DNA from: Ruegeria atlantica | Lineage (GTDB): Bacteria > Pseudomonadota > Alphaproteobacteria > Rhodobacterales > Rhodobacteraceae | Length of the DNA stretch: 64,000 bases | Direction of reading: 5' to 3' | Assembly: GCF_001458195.1 (NCBI RefSeq) | Contig: NZ_CYPU01000072.1 | Span: 62,001-126,000, forward strand | The notes under the pieces: generated by a model | Seen by the model: only the letters and a program-made list of their open reading frames with translations | Databases searched by the model: none | What the model was told of the DNA's origin: nothing | Program-made: the position numbers and the translations under genes | Shown here: positions 7,547 to 16,375 of the stretch, one piece after another | How the letters are laid out: each line of letters starts with the position of its first letter | Numbering within the stretch: position 1 is the stretch's first letter

Positions 7547-8302
7547 TCAATCGGCTTGGGAGGCTGACCAGACAAAGCCCGGCCCGTTCAGCAGCCGGTG
7601 CAGCAGGTCGTGGGTAAAGGCCCAGATGTCCTCATCATGAACCAGATGGTGGGTCAAGATACCAAAGGGCTCGGCGTTGTCTGCGCGACCCTCGCGGCGA
7701 TCTTGCAGCAGCTGAGTGGTTTTCGCGATCAACATGTCCGGGTCGGCCAGCCCGCGTGATCCGCGCCAGTCGATTGGATCCAGATGCGTGTTGATCTGGG
7801 CCAATCCAGGCGCTGCCTGCGGGCTGGACCGTGGCGTGGCGGTCGATAAGATACGATACCCCGCTGCAGGCAATTCCTGCACCACTTCTGACGCTATGCG
7901 GTTCCATGGCGGCACGAACATCGGGCACAATCGATCTGCAAACAGGGTGCGCAGCCGCGATATCCCTGAACCGATATCCCCAGTGATATCGTCCATGGGC
8001 CGGTGCAGGGGGAACTCGGATTTCTTTTCATCCGGTGGTGCGTGGTTCTGATGAGCCCAACCGTGCACGACCGGGATTAGGTTTGGATGGGAAGTTACAT
8101 ATTCGATCAGCAGATCTTGGGCATCGCGGGGGATGATCGCCAGATGAACGGGCACCCCAAGGTGGTCTGACATCGCGGTCAAGCGATCAAGCTGCGGCGT
8201 TGTGGAAACCGCATCATCGTCGCGCCACCACAAAGGCAGTGCCAGTCCTTGTTGACGCCAGATATCCAGCTCATCCGTCAAACTGCGCCAGTCAACACTC
8301 AT
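7547..8302 (-). CDS. Polysaccharide deacetylase-like (carbohydrate esterase) protein
   Basis: 251 residues. The N-terminal L-P-L-W-W-R-D-D-D-A strand provides the paired aspartates of NodB-type deacetylases, and H-G-W-A-H-Q-N-H contributes a metal-binding histidine cluster; a later F-V-P-P-W-N-R is the usual catalytic-face strand. Such enzymes remove N- or O-acetyl groups from glycans. No signal peptide is visible, so it probably acts in the cytoplasm on an intermediate. The ATG overlaps the stop of the upstream glycosyltransferase (8299-8302), placing it firmly in the operon. The exact substrate cannot be told from sequence. Confidence 0.78.
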   Translation of the reverse strand: MSVDWRSLTDELDIWRQQGLALPLWWRDDDAVSTTPQLDRLTAMSDHLGVPVHLAIIPRDAQDLLIEYVTSHPNLIPVVHGWAHQNHAPPDEKKSEFPLHRPMDDITGDIGSGISRLRTLFADRLCPMFVPPWNRIASEVVQELPAAGYRILSTATPRSSPQAAPGLAQINTHLDPIDWRGSRGLADPDMLIAKTTQLLQDRREGRADNAEPFGILTHHLVHDEDIWAFTHDLLHRLLNGPGFVWSASQAD

Positions 8303-9441
8303 CCGCGGCGCTCCAAAAGTCTCTTGGCGATGCGTACGGATTGCGCAGCGCCGTCGAACCCCTGATCTGAGACCGGACGAGGTTCCGATGAAATCACGCG
8401 GCCCACGGCCTCGACCAACAGATCTCCGCTCAAATCTTTCCTTGGGATGACATCAATGGCGGGCATTTCCGCCAGGGTGCGGGCGCGGAGGCTCTGCTCG
8501 ACCTCATTGCCATCATCAAATGGGATAAACACGGCAGCGGTTCCTGCCTGCAGAATATCCAATGCTGTATTGTAGCCACACATGCTGACCGAAGCCGCCG
8601 CGTGGGGCAGCATCTGCCGAAAATCGGGCCGCACCGGTTCCAAAGTGACAGGGGCATCCGCCACTTGCTTCCGCAGTTCGGTAATGCGCGAATTTGCATC
8701 CTGTCCGCCGATCAACAGGCGCCAGTGCCTGTTGGACATCTTTCGGGCGGCCTCGATGGCCGCGTGAAAGATCGGTTGCCCAACCGAACCTCCGCCTGCG
8801 CTTACAAGCACTTCGCCTTTCCCGGTTGCATCCTTGTGGGGTGTTGGGGCCAGTGGAGCCACGAAACCCGTGTAAAACAGGCGGCCCTCCAGTTGCTCAG
8901 ACACAGGCCAACTGACGTTCAACGGCACAATGCTCTGGTCCGAATGGACAAGGATGCCGTCGTAGTATTTTGCGACGATCTTATCCGCCCGCTCTGCCTT
9001 TAAGGGTTTTGACGGCGGTGCCAGAATGTCACGGATCGACCCCAGAATTACCGGGCGCGGGCGTATGTCACGGGCGGCCTCCAGCGCGGCTGAAAACTCA
9101 CCTGCTAGGGACCGGCGGCCAAACGGATAAAGCTCGGTGATCAGAACATCCGGTGCAAAGCTGCGAATTGCTTCAACCAGGGCAGTCTTGCGCGCCGCGA
9201 AGTACCCCTCATCCGCCACCGTTCCGGCTTGTGTCAAAAGACGGGTGAAATCAGTGCCATCCGAGCGCAAAGGGGGCAGTCCCAACAACGTCATTCCGGT
9301 CGTGTCCAATTGAGGAGCAGGCATCCCACCAGAGACCACGAAGGTATCATGCCCATCCGCGACAAAGGCCCGGCCCAGCGTCAACGCGCGGCTCAGGTGC
9401 CCGGTGCCCAACAGGTGGGTGACAACAATCATGACCTTCAT
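8299..9441 (-). CDS. MurG-like (GT28/GT-B) glycosyltransferase
   Basis: 380 residues with a two-Rossmann GT-B layout. The N-terminus M-I-V-V-T-H-L-L-G-T-G-H-L-S-R-A-L-T-L is the acceptor-side glycine loop of MurG-like enzymes; the C-terminal domain has V-S-A-G-G-G-S-V-G near 210 and S-M-C-G-Y-N-T-A-L-D near 300, the donor nucleotide-binding region. It is related to the first gene of the cluster (12339-13553), which has the same G-x-G-H-L-x-R and M-G-G-Y-N-T landmarks. Both ends overlap neighbours by four bases. Donor and acceptor are unknown. Confidence 0.8.
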   Translation of the reverse strand: MKVMIVVTHLLGTGHLSRALTLGRAFVADGHDTFVVSGGMPAPQLDTTGMTLLGLPPLRSDGTDFTRLLTQAGTVADEGYFAARKTALVEAIRSFAPDVLITELYPFGRRSLAGEFSAALEAARDIRPRPVILGSIRDILAPPSKPLKAERADKIVAKYYDGILVHSDQSIVPLNVSWPVSEQLEGRLFYTGFVAPLAPTPHKDATGKGEVLVSAGGGSVGQPIFHAAIEAARKMSNRHWRLLIGGQDANSRITELRKQVADAPVTLEPVRPDFRQMLPHAAASVSMCGYNTALDILQAGTAAVFIPFDDGNEVEQSLRARTLAEMPAIDVIPRKDLSGDLLVEAVGRVISSEPRPVSDQGFDGAAQSVRIAKRLLERRG

Positions 9442-10022
9442 TCGCAGGCGCCTTGTCGCAGCAGTCGAACCGGTTCGGGTTGCGGCTGAAAACCATCCAG
9501 ATCAATGACATAAAGTCGGTTGCGCTTGATCTTGAACGGGGCAGTGCCGTCAAAGTTCCATCCCCAGGCCGAGGCCAAAATGACGCGCATGATCCCAATG
9601 TGACACACGGCGACAGTGTCGCCTTGCAAACCGCCCAGCCAGGGTTGCAATCGCGCCCGCACTTCCGCCGGACTTTCGCCGTTCGGCGGGCAATAGTCCC
9701 AGCCCCAATCCTCGATATGGCGATAACCGCTGTCTGCGTCTGTAATCAGGTCAACGCCGCGCTTGCCTTCCCAATCGCCCCAGTTCATCTCGGTCAGGGC
9801 TTCGGACACCATGGGCTCCCGCCCCGCGACCAATGCGGCGGTTTCGCTAGCGCGCTGCAGGGGGCTGGACCAGAGCGCTGCCTTGTTCCACGACTCGGGC
9901 AATTCATATCCGGCCAGTTCGGTGCGCGCGTCATCGTCCAGCGGAATGTCACTGCGGCCCTGAATACGGCCAGCGCGGTTCCAATGGGTGTGGCCGTGGC
10001 GCAAAAGAGCAAGTTGGCTCAT
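9438..10022 (-). CDS. Histidine phosphatase family protein (phosphoglycerate-mutase fold)
   Basis: 194 residues. The phosphohistidine motif L-L-R-H-G-H-T-H-W-N is at 6-15, with the second catalytic histidine in V-A-V-C-H-I-G near 140 and a conserved E-M-N-W-G-D-W-E-G-K proton-donor segment, typical of broad phosphatases rather than glycolytic mutases. Within an operon of glycosyltransferases the likely role is dephosphorylating a sugar- or lipid-phosphate intermediate, as GmhB- or CobC-type steps do elsewhere; that is inferred from context only. Four-base overlaps with both neighbours imply coordinated translation. Confidence 0.85.
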   Translation of the reverse strand: MSQLALLRHGHTHWNRAGRIQGRSDIPLDDDARTELAGYELPESWNKAALWSSPLQRASETAALVAGREPMVSEALTEMNWGDWEGKRGVDLITDADSGYRHIEDWGWDYCPPNGESPAEVRARLQPWLGGLQGDTVAVCHIGIMRVILASAWGWNFDGTAPFKIKRNRLYVIDLDGFQPQPEPVRLLRQGACE

Positions 10023-11095
10023 GCGGTGCCTCCGATCAAAGGCCGCGCAGCCTGCCAGAACCGTTTGGTTGCTGCGGGCATCAGGTGGCGGTTTGACACA
10101 TACTTTTGTGCCGTCGCGCCAAGCGAACGGCGCAGGGGAGGGTCGCCAATCAGCGTCTGTAGCCTAATGGCAAGCGCTTCAGGTCCTGCTTCGACCTCGG
10201 GGTAGTTGGCCGGCGCCAGAACATCGCGGACACCGGGCCTGTTCTGCGCAACAACCGGAACTCCGCTGGCCTGCGCTTCAAGGTAAATCATGCCATATGC
10301 CTCATTCACGCCGGGCCACACTAAGATGGACGCATTTGCATATATGTTTTGCAAGGCGTCACGATCCAGTTGCCCAAGAAACCGGACCTTAGAGCCAAAT
10401 GGTGTCATTAGGTCTTCGATCTCAGCCCGAGCTAGTCCATCCCCTGCAATATCCAAAGCCCAATCCCCGTTCAAATGCGACAGGGCCTGCGCCAGCAGCT
10501 GGTACGACGCCAGTTTGTCGCCATGCCGCATCATCCCCACCGCCAGCATTGGCCCGTCACATGAGGAAGCGGGCGGCAGGTTCGAGATTGGCAAAAAGGG
10601 CGGCAATTCGACCAGGCGCTGATCCTCGAACTTTTCACGTTCCAGCGTGATCAAATCGTTGGCCGTGTGGTAAAAAATGACGTCCGCTGCGTCGCAGGCA
10701 TCATGTGCGGCTTGCGCAAAGCCGGACCATGGGCCGCGCAACCTGCTGGTCGCACGGGTGCTTTCCAATTGCGCATAAGGGATGCCCCGAGCGGCGCACA
10801 CTTTAGGACCCAGCAGATCGGGGGCCTTATAGTAGTTGTGATAGGTCACCCATATATCCGTGTCGTGAGGCATGTCAGCAACCAGTCGCCGGGATTCGGC
10901 ATCGGCGTCAGAGCTGAGACGTTGTTGAACCGCCGGATCGCCCGTTTTGTCATAAATGCGCAATTCCGAGACGAGATTGACCTCATCGCCCTGCGCCCCG
11001 ATCGCCCTGATCAGATTGCGCGCCATTTCCCTGTCTCCCGACGGCACCGGGCTGTTTGGAGATTTCATCGGTGAGAAAAAGGCGACGCGGGCCAT
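10019..11095 (-). CDS. Glycosyltransferase family 4-like protein
   Basis: 358 residues. The N-terminal domain starts A-F-F-S-P-M-K-S-P-N-S-P-V-P-S-G-D-R-E-M-A, the acceptor-binding Rossmann of GT4 enzymes. The C-terminal domain has the retaining-enzyme landmark N-E-A-Y-G-M-I-Y-L-E-A-Q-A-S-G-V-P-V-V-A, giving the E-x7-E pair that contacts the donor nucleotide sugar. No membrane segment is visible. It overlaps the histidine phosphatase gene by four bases and its start abuts the stop of the GT4 gene upstream. Sugar specificity cannot be read from the sequence. Confidence 0.82.
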   Translation of the reverse strand: MARVAFFSPMKSPNSPVPSGDREMARNLIRAIGAQGDEVNLVSELRIYDKTGDPAVQQRLSSDADAESRRLVADMPHDTDIWVTYHNYYKAPDLLGPKVCAARGIPYAQLESTRATSRLRGPWSGFAQAAHDACDAADVIFYHTANDLITLEREKFEDQRLVELPPFLPISNLPPASSCDGPMLAVGMMRHGDKLASYQLLAQALSHLNGDWALDIAGDGLARAEIEDLMTPFGSKVRFLGQLDRDALQNIYANASILVWPGVNEAYGMIYLEAQASGVPVVAQNRPGVRDVLAPANYPEVEAGPEALAIRLQTLIGDPPLRRSLGATAQKYVSNRHLMPAATKRFWQAARPLIGGTA

Positions 11096-12342
11096 CAGTC
11101 TTTGCCCGCGCCCAATGCGCTGAGCCGTTTGGACAACAGGGCAATACCGGGGTCCATGCGGAATTCGGCAATCAGGCGGGAATAGGCAGCGTTGGCCATA
11201 GATGCAGTTCGATCAGGAGCGGCGGCCAATTCGGTGATCGCGCTGGCAAGTGCGGCCGGGTTGTCGTGGGACAAAACGCCATGCGTCCCGGTTTCTATGA
11301 ATTCCGGAATGGCGGAAACCGGCGTCGACAGGATCGGCAACAGCTGCGACGCAGCCTCCATCAGAACATTTGGCAACCCGTCGCGATCTCCATCAGCCGC
11401 GATCCGGCTGGGCAGCACGAACAGATCAGAGCCGCGCATCGCCTCGATCACTTCGGGCTGGTCACAGGCCCCCTTCCAGGTGATCCGGTCTGCGATACCC
11501 TGGGCCTCAGCCCGTTCGCGCAGCGCATCACCAAGCGCACCGCCACCAATATGCGTCCAGTGCCAATCCAGAGAATTGGGTAGCATGGCGAACGCATCGA
11601 TCAGGCGATCAAAGCCCTTTTTCTCGACCAGACGGCCGACTGAGAGCATGTGAAACGGCCCGTCCGGCGCCCGAGCTGCGCGGGTCGGCGGGTCGGGAAA
11701 ACGGTTCAGGTCCAAGCCATGATAGATCAGATCGACCCGCGACGGATCATCGGCCAAACTGCGCAAGTGTTCGGCCCCGATTGCAGTACAGGTTGCGCCA
11801 AAAGCGGCCCCATGTGTGTTGACCTGCAATTTTTCGGCTTTCTCCCAGTCGGGTGACGTCCAGATGTCTTTGGCGTGTGCCGAAAAGCTCCAGGGCAGGC
11901 CGCGCATGATGGCGGCATAGCGTGCGACCGACGACGGCGTGTGCATGAAATGCGCATACATCACCTGCGTTTCCTCGGGCAACTCGGCGGCCAGAACACA
12001 GGCCTGCCCGAAACGCCGGATGCGGTTATGTGTCGGGTCGCGCCGCAGATCAGAGCGCCAGACCTTATAAGCCTCGGTATAGCCGGGCAGGGTCTGCGCG
12101 ATGTGGCGCGCGGCCCAGACGCGATCAAGTTCTTCGTACAGGTACTCGGGCAGGTAGTGGACCTGCCCCTTAAACCGCTCATGCAGCGGGTGGCGTTTGA
12201 TGTCGGTCGGGTGGCGCAGGGACCAGATGTCAAAACTGTGGCCCGCGTCCTGCAAGGCGACCAGTTCCTGTGCGATAAACGTCTCTGAAAGGCGCGGCCA
12301 TCCTTTGACCAGCACCGCGAGCTTGGGTTTTCCTGACGTCAT
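11095..12342 (-). CDS. Glycosyltransferase family 4 protein
   Basis: 415 residues. The N-terminus V-L-V-K-G-W-P-R-L-S-E-T-F-I-A-Q-E is the signature of GT4 enzymes that act on exopolysaccharide or lipid-linked glycans, and F-S-A-H-A-K-D-I-W matches the conserved acceptor-face strand. The donor domain has L-S-V-G-R-L-V-E-K-K-G-F-D and G-L-P-N-V-L-M-E-A-A, a retaining E-x7-E-like region. It overlaps the upstream MurG-like gene by four bases. It is the second transferase of the cluster and a different subtype from its GT4 neighbour. Confidence 0.85.
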   Translation of the reverse strand: MTSGKPKLAVLVKGWPRLSETFIAQELVALQDAGHSFDIWSLRHPTDIKRHPLHERFKGQVHYLPEYLYEELDRVWAARHIAQTLPGYTEAYKVWRSDLRRDPTHNRIRRFGQACVLAAELPEETQVMYAHFMHTPSSVARYAAIMRGLPWSFSAHAKDIWTSPDWEKAEKLQVNTHGAAFGATCTAIGAEHLRSLADDPSRVDLIYHGLDLNRFPDPPTRAARAPDGPFHMLSVGRLVEKKGFDRLIDAFAMLPNSLDWHWTHIGGGALGDALRERAEAQGIADRITWKGACDQPEVIEAMRGSDLFVLPSRIAADGDRDGLPNVLMEAASQLLPILSTPVSAIPEFIETGTHGVLSHDNPAALASAITELAAAPDRTASMANAAYSRLIAEFRMDPGIALLSKRLSALGAGKD

Positions 12343-13553
12343 CCGGTGGCTCGTTCCCGTTCCCCATCAAGCAGCGCGTCCACGCGGCTTGTGACATAGT
12401 CCAGACCATCCAGCAGGCCGTCGCGGATAGCCTGAGAAGGCAATGGCTGATCGGGCAGATTGCGAATAGCCTTAATCATCGTGTCCGCCGTCAACCCGTC
12501 ACGGTTTTCGTCCAGCATTCTGACAAGTCCCAGACCCTCGGCGCGTGAGGCGCGGATCCACTGTTCCAGCCGAGGTGTCGTGCGCGGAACGATGACGGCG
12601 CGTTTGTCGAACGAGAGCACCTCGCAGAACGTATTGTAGCCGCCCATGCAGACCACACCCGCAGCGCCGGCAAACAGCGTTTCGATCTGCGATTCAAAGC
12701 CAACAGCCGTGACCCGACCATTCAGCGCAGCAACGCGGGTTTCGAAATCGTCCCGCAGTTCGCCCGACAGGAAGGGGCCGTAGACAAGGACAGCGCGCGG
12801 TGACAGGTTGGGGTCTTTTTCAAAGGCGCACAAAACCTGGTTCACCATGGCTTTGCCGTCACCGCCGCCTCCCGGCGTAATCAGGATGTAGGGTTGTTCA
12901 GGCGGATCGCCTATCGGCCCGAGATCGCGGCGCAAATAACCAGTCCAATGGATACGCGACTGCGCGGCAGCGCTGAGCGGCAGGCCCTCGGTCGGATCAT
13001 AGATCGAGCGCAGCCCGTACACCCAGATTTCGTCGTAGAACCTTTCGGTTGCTGCAATGGCTTCTTTCCGCCCCCACTCGGCGGCCAACACTTCGGGTTC
13101 ATCCAAAACGTCACGCAGGCCCAGGACCATTTTGGTGCGGCGGGACCGCAGCAAATTTTCTAGGGTGGGCAACAGCTCGCTGCGGAAACCGGTTGGTTCC
13201 TTGTCGACGATAAGAACGTCGGGATCGAATTGCTGAACCGCCGTCTGGATCAGACCCGCCCGCAACTCTGTCACTTCCTCGATGCCCATGCCAATTGTCT
13301 GAGATGCATAAGATCCATCGGCACGTTTAGTCACACCCGGCAAACGCACGTGGTCGACCCGGCGCGGAAATGTGAAACGCCCTGCCACGGGTGACCCGGT
13401 CAGGATGAGCGCCGATGCCGATGGGTCAGCCTGCGTCATCGCACCAGCCAGTGCACGGGATCGGCGCAAGTGACCCAACCCGAACGTATCGTGGCTGTAG
13501 AACAAGATGCGCGGCGCACGGCCGGTTGTATCGTTTTGTCTTCCTAGGCTCAT
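12339..13553 (-). CDS. MurG-like glycosyltransferase, first gene of the glycan cluster
   Basis: 404 residues from the ATG at 13553; a TTG ten codons upstream (13583) is possible but has no better ribosome site. The domain start R-I-L-F-Y-S-H-D-T-F-G-L-G-H-L-R-R-S-R-A-L and the C-terminal I-L-I-T-P-G-G-G-G-D-G and V-C-M-G-G-Y-N-T-F-C-E define a GT-B enzyme of the predicted-glycosyltransferase group related to MurG. It is a distant sister of 8299-9441, suggesting two successive additions by duplicated enzymes. It heads the minus-strand operon behind a good promoter candidate at 13604-13632. Confidence 0.82.
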   Translation of the reverse strand: MSLGRQNDTTGRAPRILFYSHDTFGLGHLRRSRALAGAMTQADPSASALILTGSPVAGRFTFPRRVDHVRLPGVTKRADGSYASQTIGMGIEEVTELRAGLIQTAVQQFDPDVLIVDKEPTGFRSELLPTLENLLRSRRTKMVLGLRDVLDEPEVLAAEWGRKEAIAATERFYDEIWVYGLRSIYDPTEGLPLSAAAQSRIHWTGYLRRDLGPIGDPPEQPYILITPGGGGDGKAMVNQVLCAFEKDPNLSPRAVLVYGPFLSGELRDDFETRVAALNGRVTAVGFESQIETLFAGAAGVVCMGGYNTFCEVLSFDKRAVIVPRTTPRLEQWIRASRAEGLGLVRMLDENRDGLTADTMIKAIRNLPDQPLPSQAIRDGLLDGLDYVTSRVDALLDGERERATG

Positions 13554-13583
13554 GCCTTTGCCCAATTCAGTGTTCTGGTGCAA

Positions 13584-13909
13584 CTCCGCGCGCTTGCACC
13601 CGTATCGTATATATTTTTTTAGCCGCGTGCAAAATCACTGATCCTACCAGTCGTTACCGGCTCGTTTCGATTTTGGCCATGGGTTTCGCATCTGCGCCCT
13701 GTTCTATATCAAATTTCCTGCCCATCCGTCATGATGACAGCGTCAGGTTGGTCATATTCAGTTTTTTCCGGGTTGCAAACACTTCTGTTCACAGCATGGT
13801 GCGGGGAACACGGCTTGATAAGATGTTGAGGCTGCGGGGGTTGAATATTTGAACCCGCCACCGGGCTTCGATAACCTGTGTTACGAATGGCGAACTGGAA
13901 AAATATCCG
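13584..13909. other. 326-bp divergent intergenic region
   Basis: Apart from the minus-strand promoter above, I see no gene here. The stretch is locally AT-rich around 13605-13622. No convincing promoter pair for the rightward mechanosensitive-channel gene was found, and no repeat, RNA gene or start-preceded small frame could be supported. Confidence 0.5.
13604..13632 (-). promoter_or_regulatory. Candidate sigma-70-type promoter of the glycosyltransferase operon
   Basis: Read on the minus strand: TTGCAC (13632-13627), a 17-base spacer that is A-rich in its second half, then TACGAT (13609-13604). The position 50 to 80 bases before the first gene fits. No other promoter was evident within the tightly overlapping cluster, which supports single-transcript expression. 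Confidence 0.45.
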
Positions 13910-16285
13910 ATGACACGAACATTGCTGGCTGGATTAACGTTTGTAATCTGGTCCCTTACTCTGGCGCTGGTCACCGGTGCAGTTGCGCAGACCTCTCTGA
14001 TACCGGGGTATCCCTCAGCCGGGGGCAGCAGCTCGGAAACAGCCAGCGAAAGCGATCTGGCTACGGCGATCCGTTCCGCCACCGAAGCCGGGGCCAGTGT
14101 GATCGTCATCGACAGCGCCGGGCAAATCGTGTCTTCCGGCCAGCAAAACAGTGTCACCCCCGAGGCTGTACCCGGGGATCCGATGGGCGACGGTTCGCAG
14201 CTTATGAAAGCGCAGGAGCGGTTTTCGAGATTTCGTGACTCGATGAATTCACGGCTTCAGGCGCTGCCTTATTCAATCTTCGAGGTGCAATACATCCTGC
14301 GTCAGACCAGCCCGGATGGCCGAATACAGACCTATGTCGAGGTCCTGTTCTGGAACGTTCTCTTCCTTTTGATCGGACGATGGTTGTCGATTGAAATCTA
14401 CGGCAAGCGTATCGCAAAGCGAATCGTCGTCGCGCGATCCAAGGAAGATCCACAAGGTTATCGCGAGAAGATGCCGTTTTTGGTGTTCCGGTTCCTGATG
14501 GGTATAGGCGCCACGATTTTTGCCATGGTGATGGCGCTTATCGTCAGTTTCGTGTTTTTCGGCGAGGCTGAGGACATCTCGATCCAGTTCACGGTCACAG
14601 CAATTTTTACCGCCTTCTTCCTGTCGCGTACGGTGTCGGATCTGTGGCGCATGGTGCTATCGCCATATCTGAGCCAATATCGCTTGCCGCCTTTCTCGGA
14701 TCGTGACGCAAAACGCCTGTATTTCTGGGCTTCGGCGCTGGCGACCTACGACATTACCGTGGTGCTTTTTGCCACTTGGGTAGCTGATTTTGGGCTGAAC
14801 TATAACGTCTACGCCTTGGTCTATGGCGGCCTGACCATGTTTGGTGCGATCGGCAATGTCCTGATGATCCTGTTCAATGCTCGCGCCATTTCGAACGCTA
14901 TTCGCGGCGGGCGATCACCGGATCAGGTGTCGTGGATTCTGCGCCTGATCTCGGTCGCATGGGCGCCGGTGCTGATCCTGTACATGGTGTTCAGCTGGTT
15001 CAAACTGGCCGTCGACCTTGTGCTGGAAAATCAAAACTCGATCCCAATCGTGGCCAGCAGCTACGCCATCTTCATGTCGGTCGTGGTTGCCTATGGGGCC
15101 ATGAACTATCTTCTGGAACGGTATTTCAATCGCAACAGCCAGCTGGACGCGATGAATGCCGATGGTGATGAGGCGGATGCCGAGGTTGAAGCGATCGAAA
15201 CACCGCAGGCCGAGATGCGCAAGCACTCGATCCTGACCTACGAAGATCTGGCGCGGCGGGTTGCCGGTATTCTGGCTTTTGTTGTCGGTCTATATGCGCT
15301 GGTGGTCATCTGGAATCCGGATGCCAGCTGGAGCGAGGACCTGCCGATCGAGCGGGCCCTGGACGTGATGGTGATCCTCTTCATGGGTTACATCCTGTTC
15401 CATTTCTTCCGCATTGGGATCGACTCGAAGATCGCGCAGGAGATTGACGACGGCGGTGGTGAGGCTGAGCTGGGCGATGAAGGCGGAGAAGGTGGGCAAA
15501 GCCGCCTTGCAACACTGTTGCCCTTGTTCCGCGGGGCCATTCTGGCCGTAGTTGTTGTGACCATTGCGCTGATTGCCCTGATGGAATTGGGTATCAATGT
15601 CAGTCCGCTATTCGCGGGTGCTGGTGTCGTGGGCCTGGCCGTGGGCTTTGGGTCGCAGACATTGGTCCGCGATATCTTTTCGGGTGCGTTCTTCCTGATG
15701 GATGACGCGTTCCGCAAGGGTGAATACATCGACATCGGTGACGTGAAGGGAACGGTCGAAAAGATCTCGGTCCGGTCGTTCCAGCTGCGTCACCATCTGG
15801 GCGCGCTGAACACTATCCCCTTTGGTGAGATCAAGGTTCTGACCAACTATTCCCGCGACTGGGTGATCATGAAACTGCCGTTACGGGTGACGTATGACAC
15901 CGACGTCGAGAAGGTGCGCAAGCTGATCAAGAAGTTGGGCCAAGAGTTGTTGAGCGACCCGGTGATCGGCGACAACTTTATCCAACCGCTGAAGTCGCAG
16001 GGTGTGATTGAAATGCAGGACTCTGCGATGATCATTCGGGTCAAGTTCATGACCAAGCCGGGGGATCAATGGTTGGTGCGCAAGAAAGTCTATCAGGACA
16101 TCCGCGAATTGTTCGCCCGCGAAGGCATCAAGTTCGCACACCGTGAGGTCACCGTGCGCCTGGCCGAGGGTAAGGACCCCGAGGATCTGACACCCAAACA
16201 GCGCGAAGCTGTGACGGGTGCGGTGCAGGCGGCGATTGACGAGGATTATCTGGACGATATCGGTCCGGGTGGGGACGATCGCTGA
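13910..16285 (+). CDS. Large MscS-family mechanosensitive ion channel
   Basis: 791 residues, much longer than minimal MscS (286). A signal peptide is visible at 1-27 (hydrophobic run ending A-V-A-Q), followed by a Ser/Gly-rich periplasmic region and about 8-10 hydrophobic segments between residues 130 and 560. The pore helix (about 570-585, G-A-G-V-V-G-L-A-V-G-F-G-S-Q) and the beta domain F-R-K-G-E-Y-I-D-I-G are classic MscS, with a soluble C-terminal vestibule and an acidic tail. Such channels open on membrane tension and release solutes on osmotic downshock. It appears to be a single-gene unit. Confidence 0.93.
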   Translation: MTRTLLAGLTFVIWSLTLALVTGAVAQTSLIPGYPSAGGSSSETASESDLATAIRSATEAGASVIVIDSAGQIVSSGQQNSVTPEAVPGDPMGDGSQLMKAQERFSRFRDSMNSRLQALPYSIFEVQYILRQTSPDGRIQTYVEVLFWNVLFLLIGRWLSIEIYGKRIAKRIVVARSKEDPQGYREKMPFLVFRFLMGIGATIFAMVMALIVSFVFFGEAEDISIQFTVTAIFTAFFLSRTVSDLWRMVLSPYLSQYRLPPFSDRDAKRLYFWASALATYDITVVLFATWVADFGLNYNVYALVYGGLTMFGAIGNVLMILFNARAISNAIRGGRSPDQVSWILRLISVAWAPVLILYMVFSWFKLAVDLVLENQNSIPIVASSYAIFMSVVVAYGAMNYLLERYFNRNSQLDAMNADGDEADAEVEAIETPQAEMRKHSILTYEDLARRVAGILAFVVGLYALVVIWNPDASWSEDLPIERALDVMVILFMGYILFHFFRIGIDSKIAQEIDDGGGEAELGDEGGEGGQSRLATLLPLFRGAILAVVVVTIALIALMELGINVSPLFAGAGVVGLAVGFGSQTLVRDIFSGAFFLMDDAFRKGEYIDIGDVKGTVEKISVRSFQLRHHLGALNTIPFGEIKVLTNYSRDWVIMKLPLRVTYDTDVEKVRKLIKKLGQELLSDPVIGDNFIQPLKSQGVIEMQDSAMIIRVKFMTKPGDQWLVRKKVYQDIRELFAREGIKFAHREVTVRLAEGKDPEDLTPKQREAVTGAVQAAIDEDYLDDIGPGGDDR

Positions 16286-16304
16286 GGGGGTCTCCCGCCA
16301 CTTT

Positions 16305-16375
16305 GGGTGACGTCTCTGGCGAGACGTCACCCAACGCGTTGAGCCGGGCCGCGCGTACCGCGCGGCGGTTGGCTC
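16305..16375. terminator. Two consecutive hairpins between convergent genes
   Basis: Hairpin 1: GGGTGACGTCTC (16305-16316), loop TGGC, perfect complement 16321-16332. Hairpin 2: GCCGCGCG (16348-16355), 3-base loop, complement 16359-16366, flanked by an outer GAGCC/GGCTC pair (16341-16345 and 16371-16375) that reaches into the stop codon of the minus-strand gene. Lying between two converging genes, they suit bidirectional termination or 3'-end protection, although neither has a real T-tract. Confidence 0.55.
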
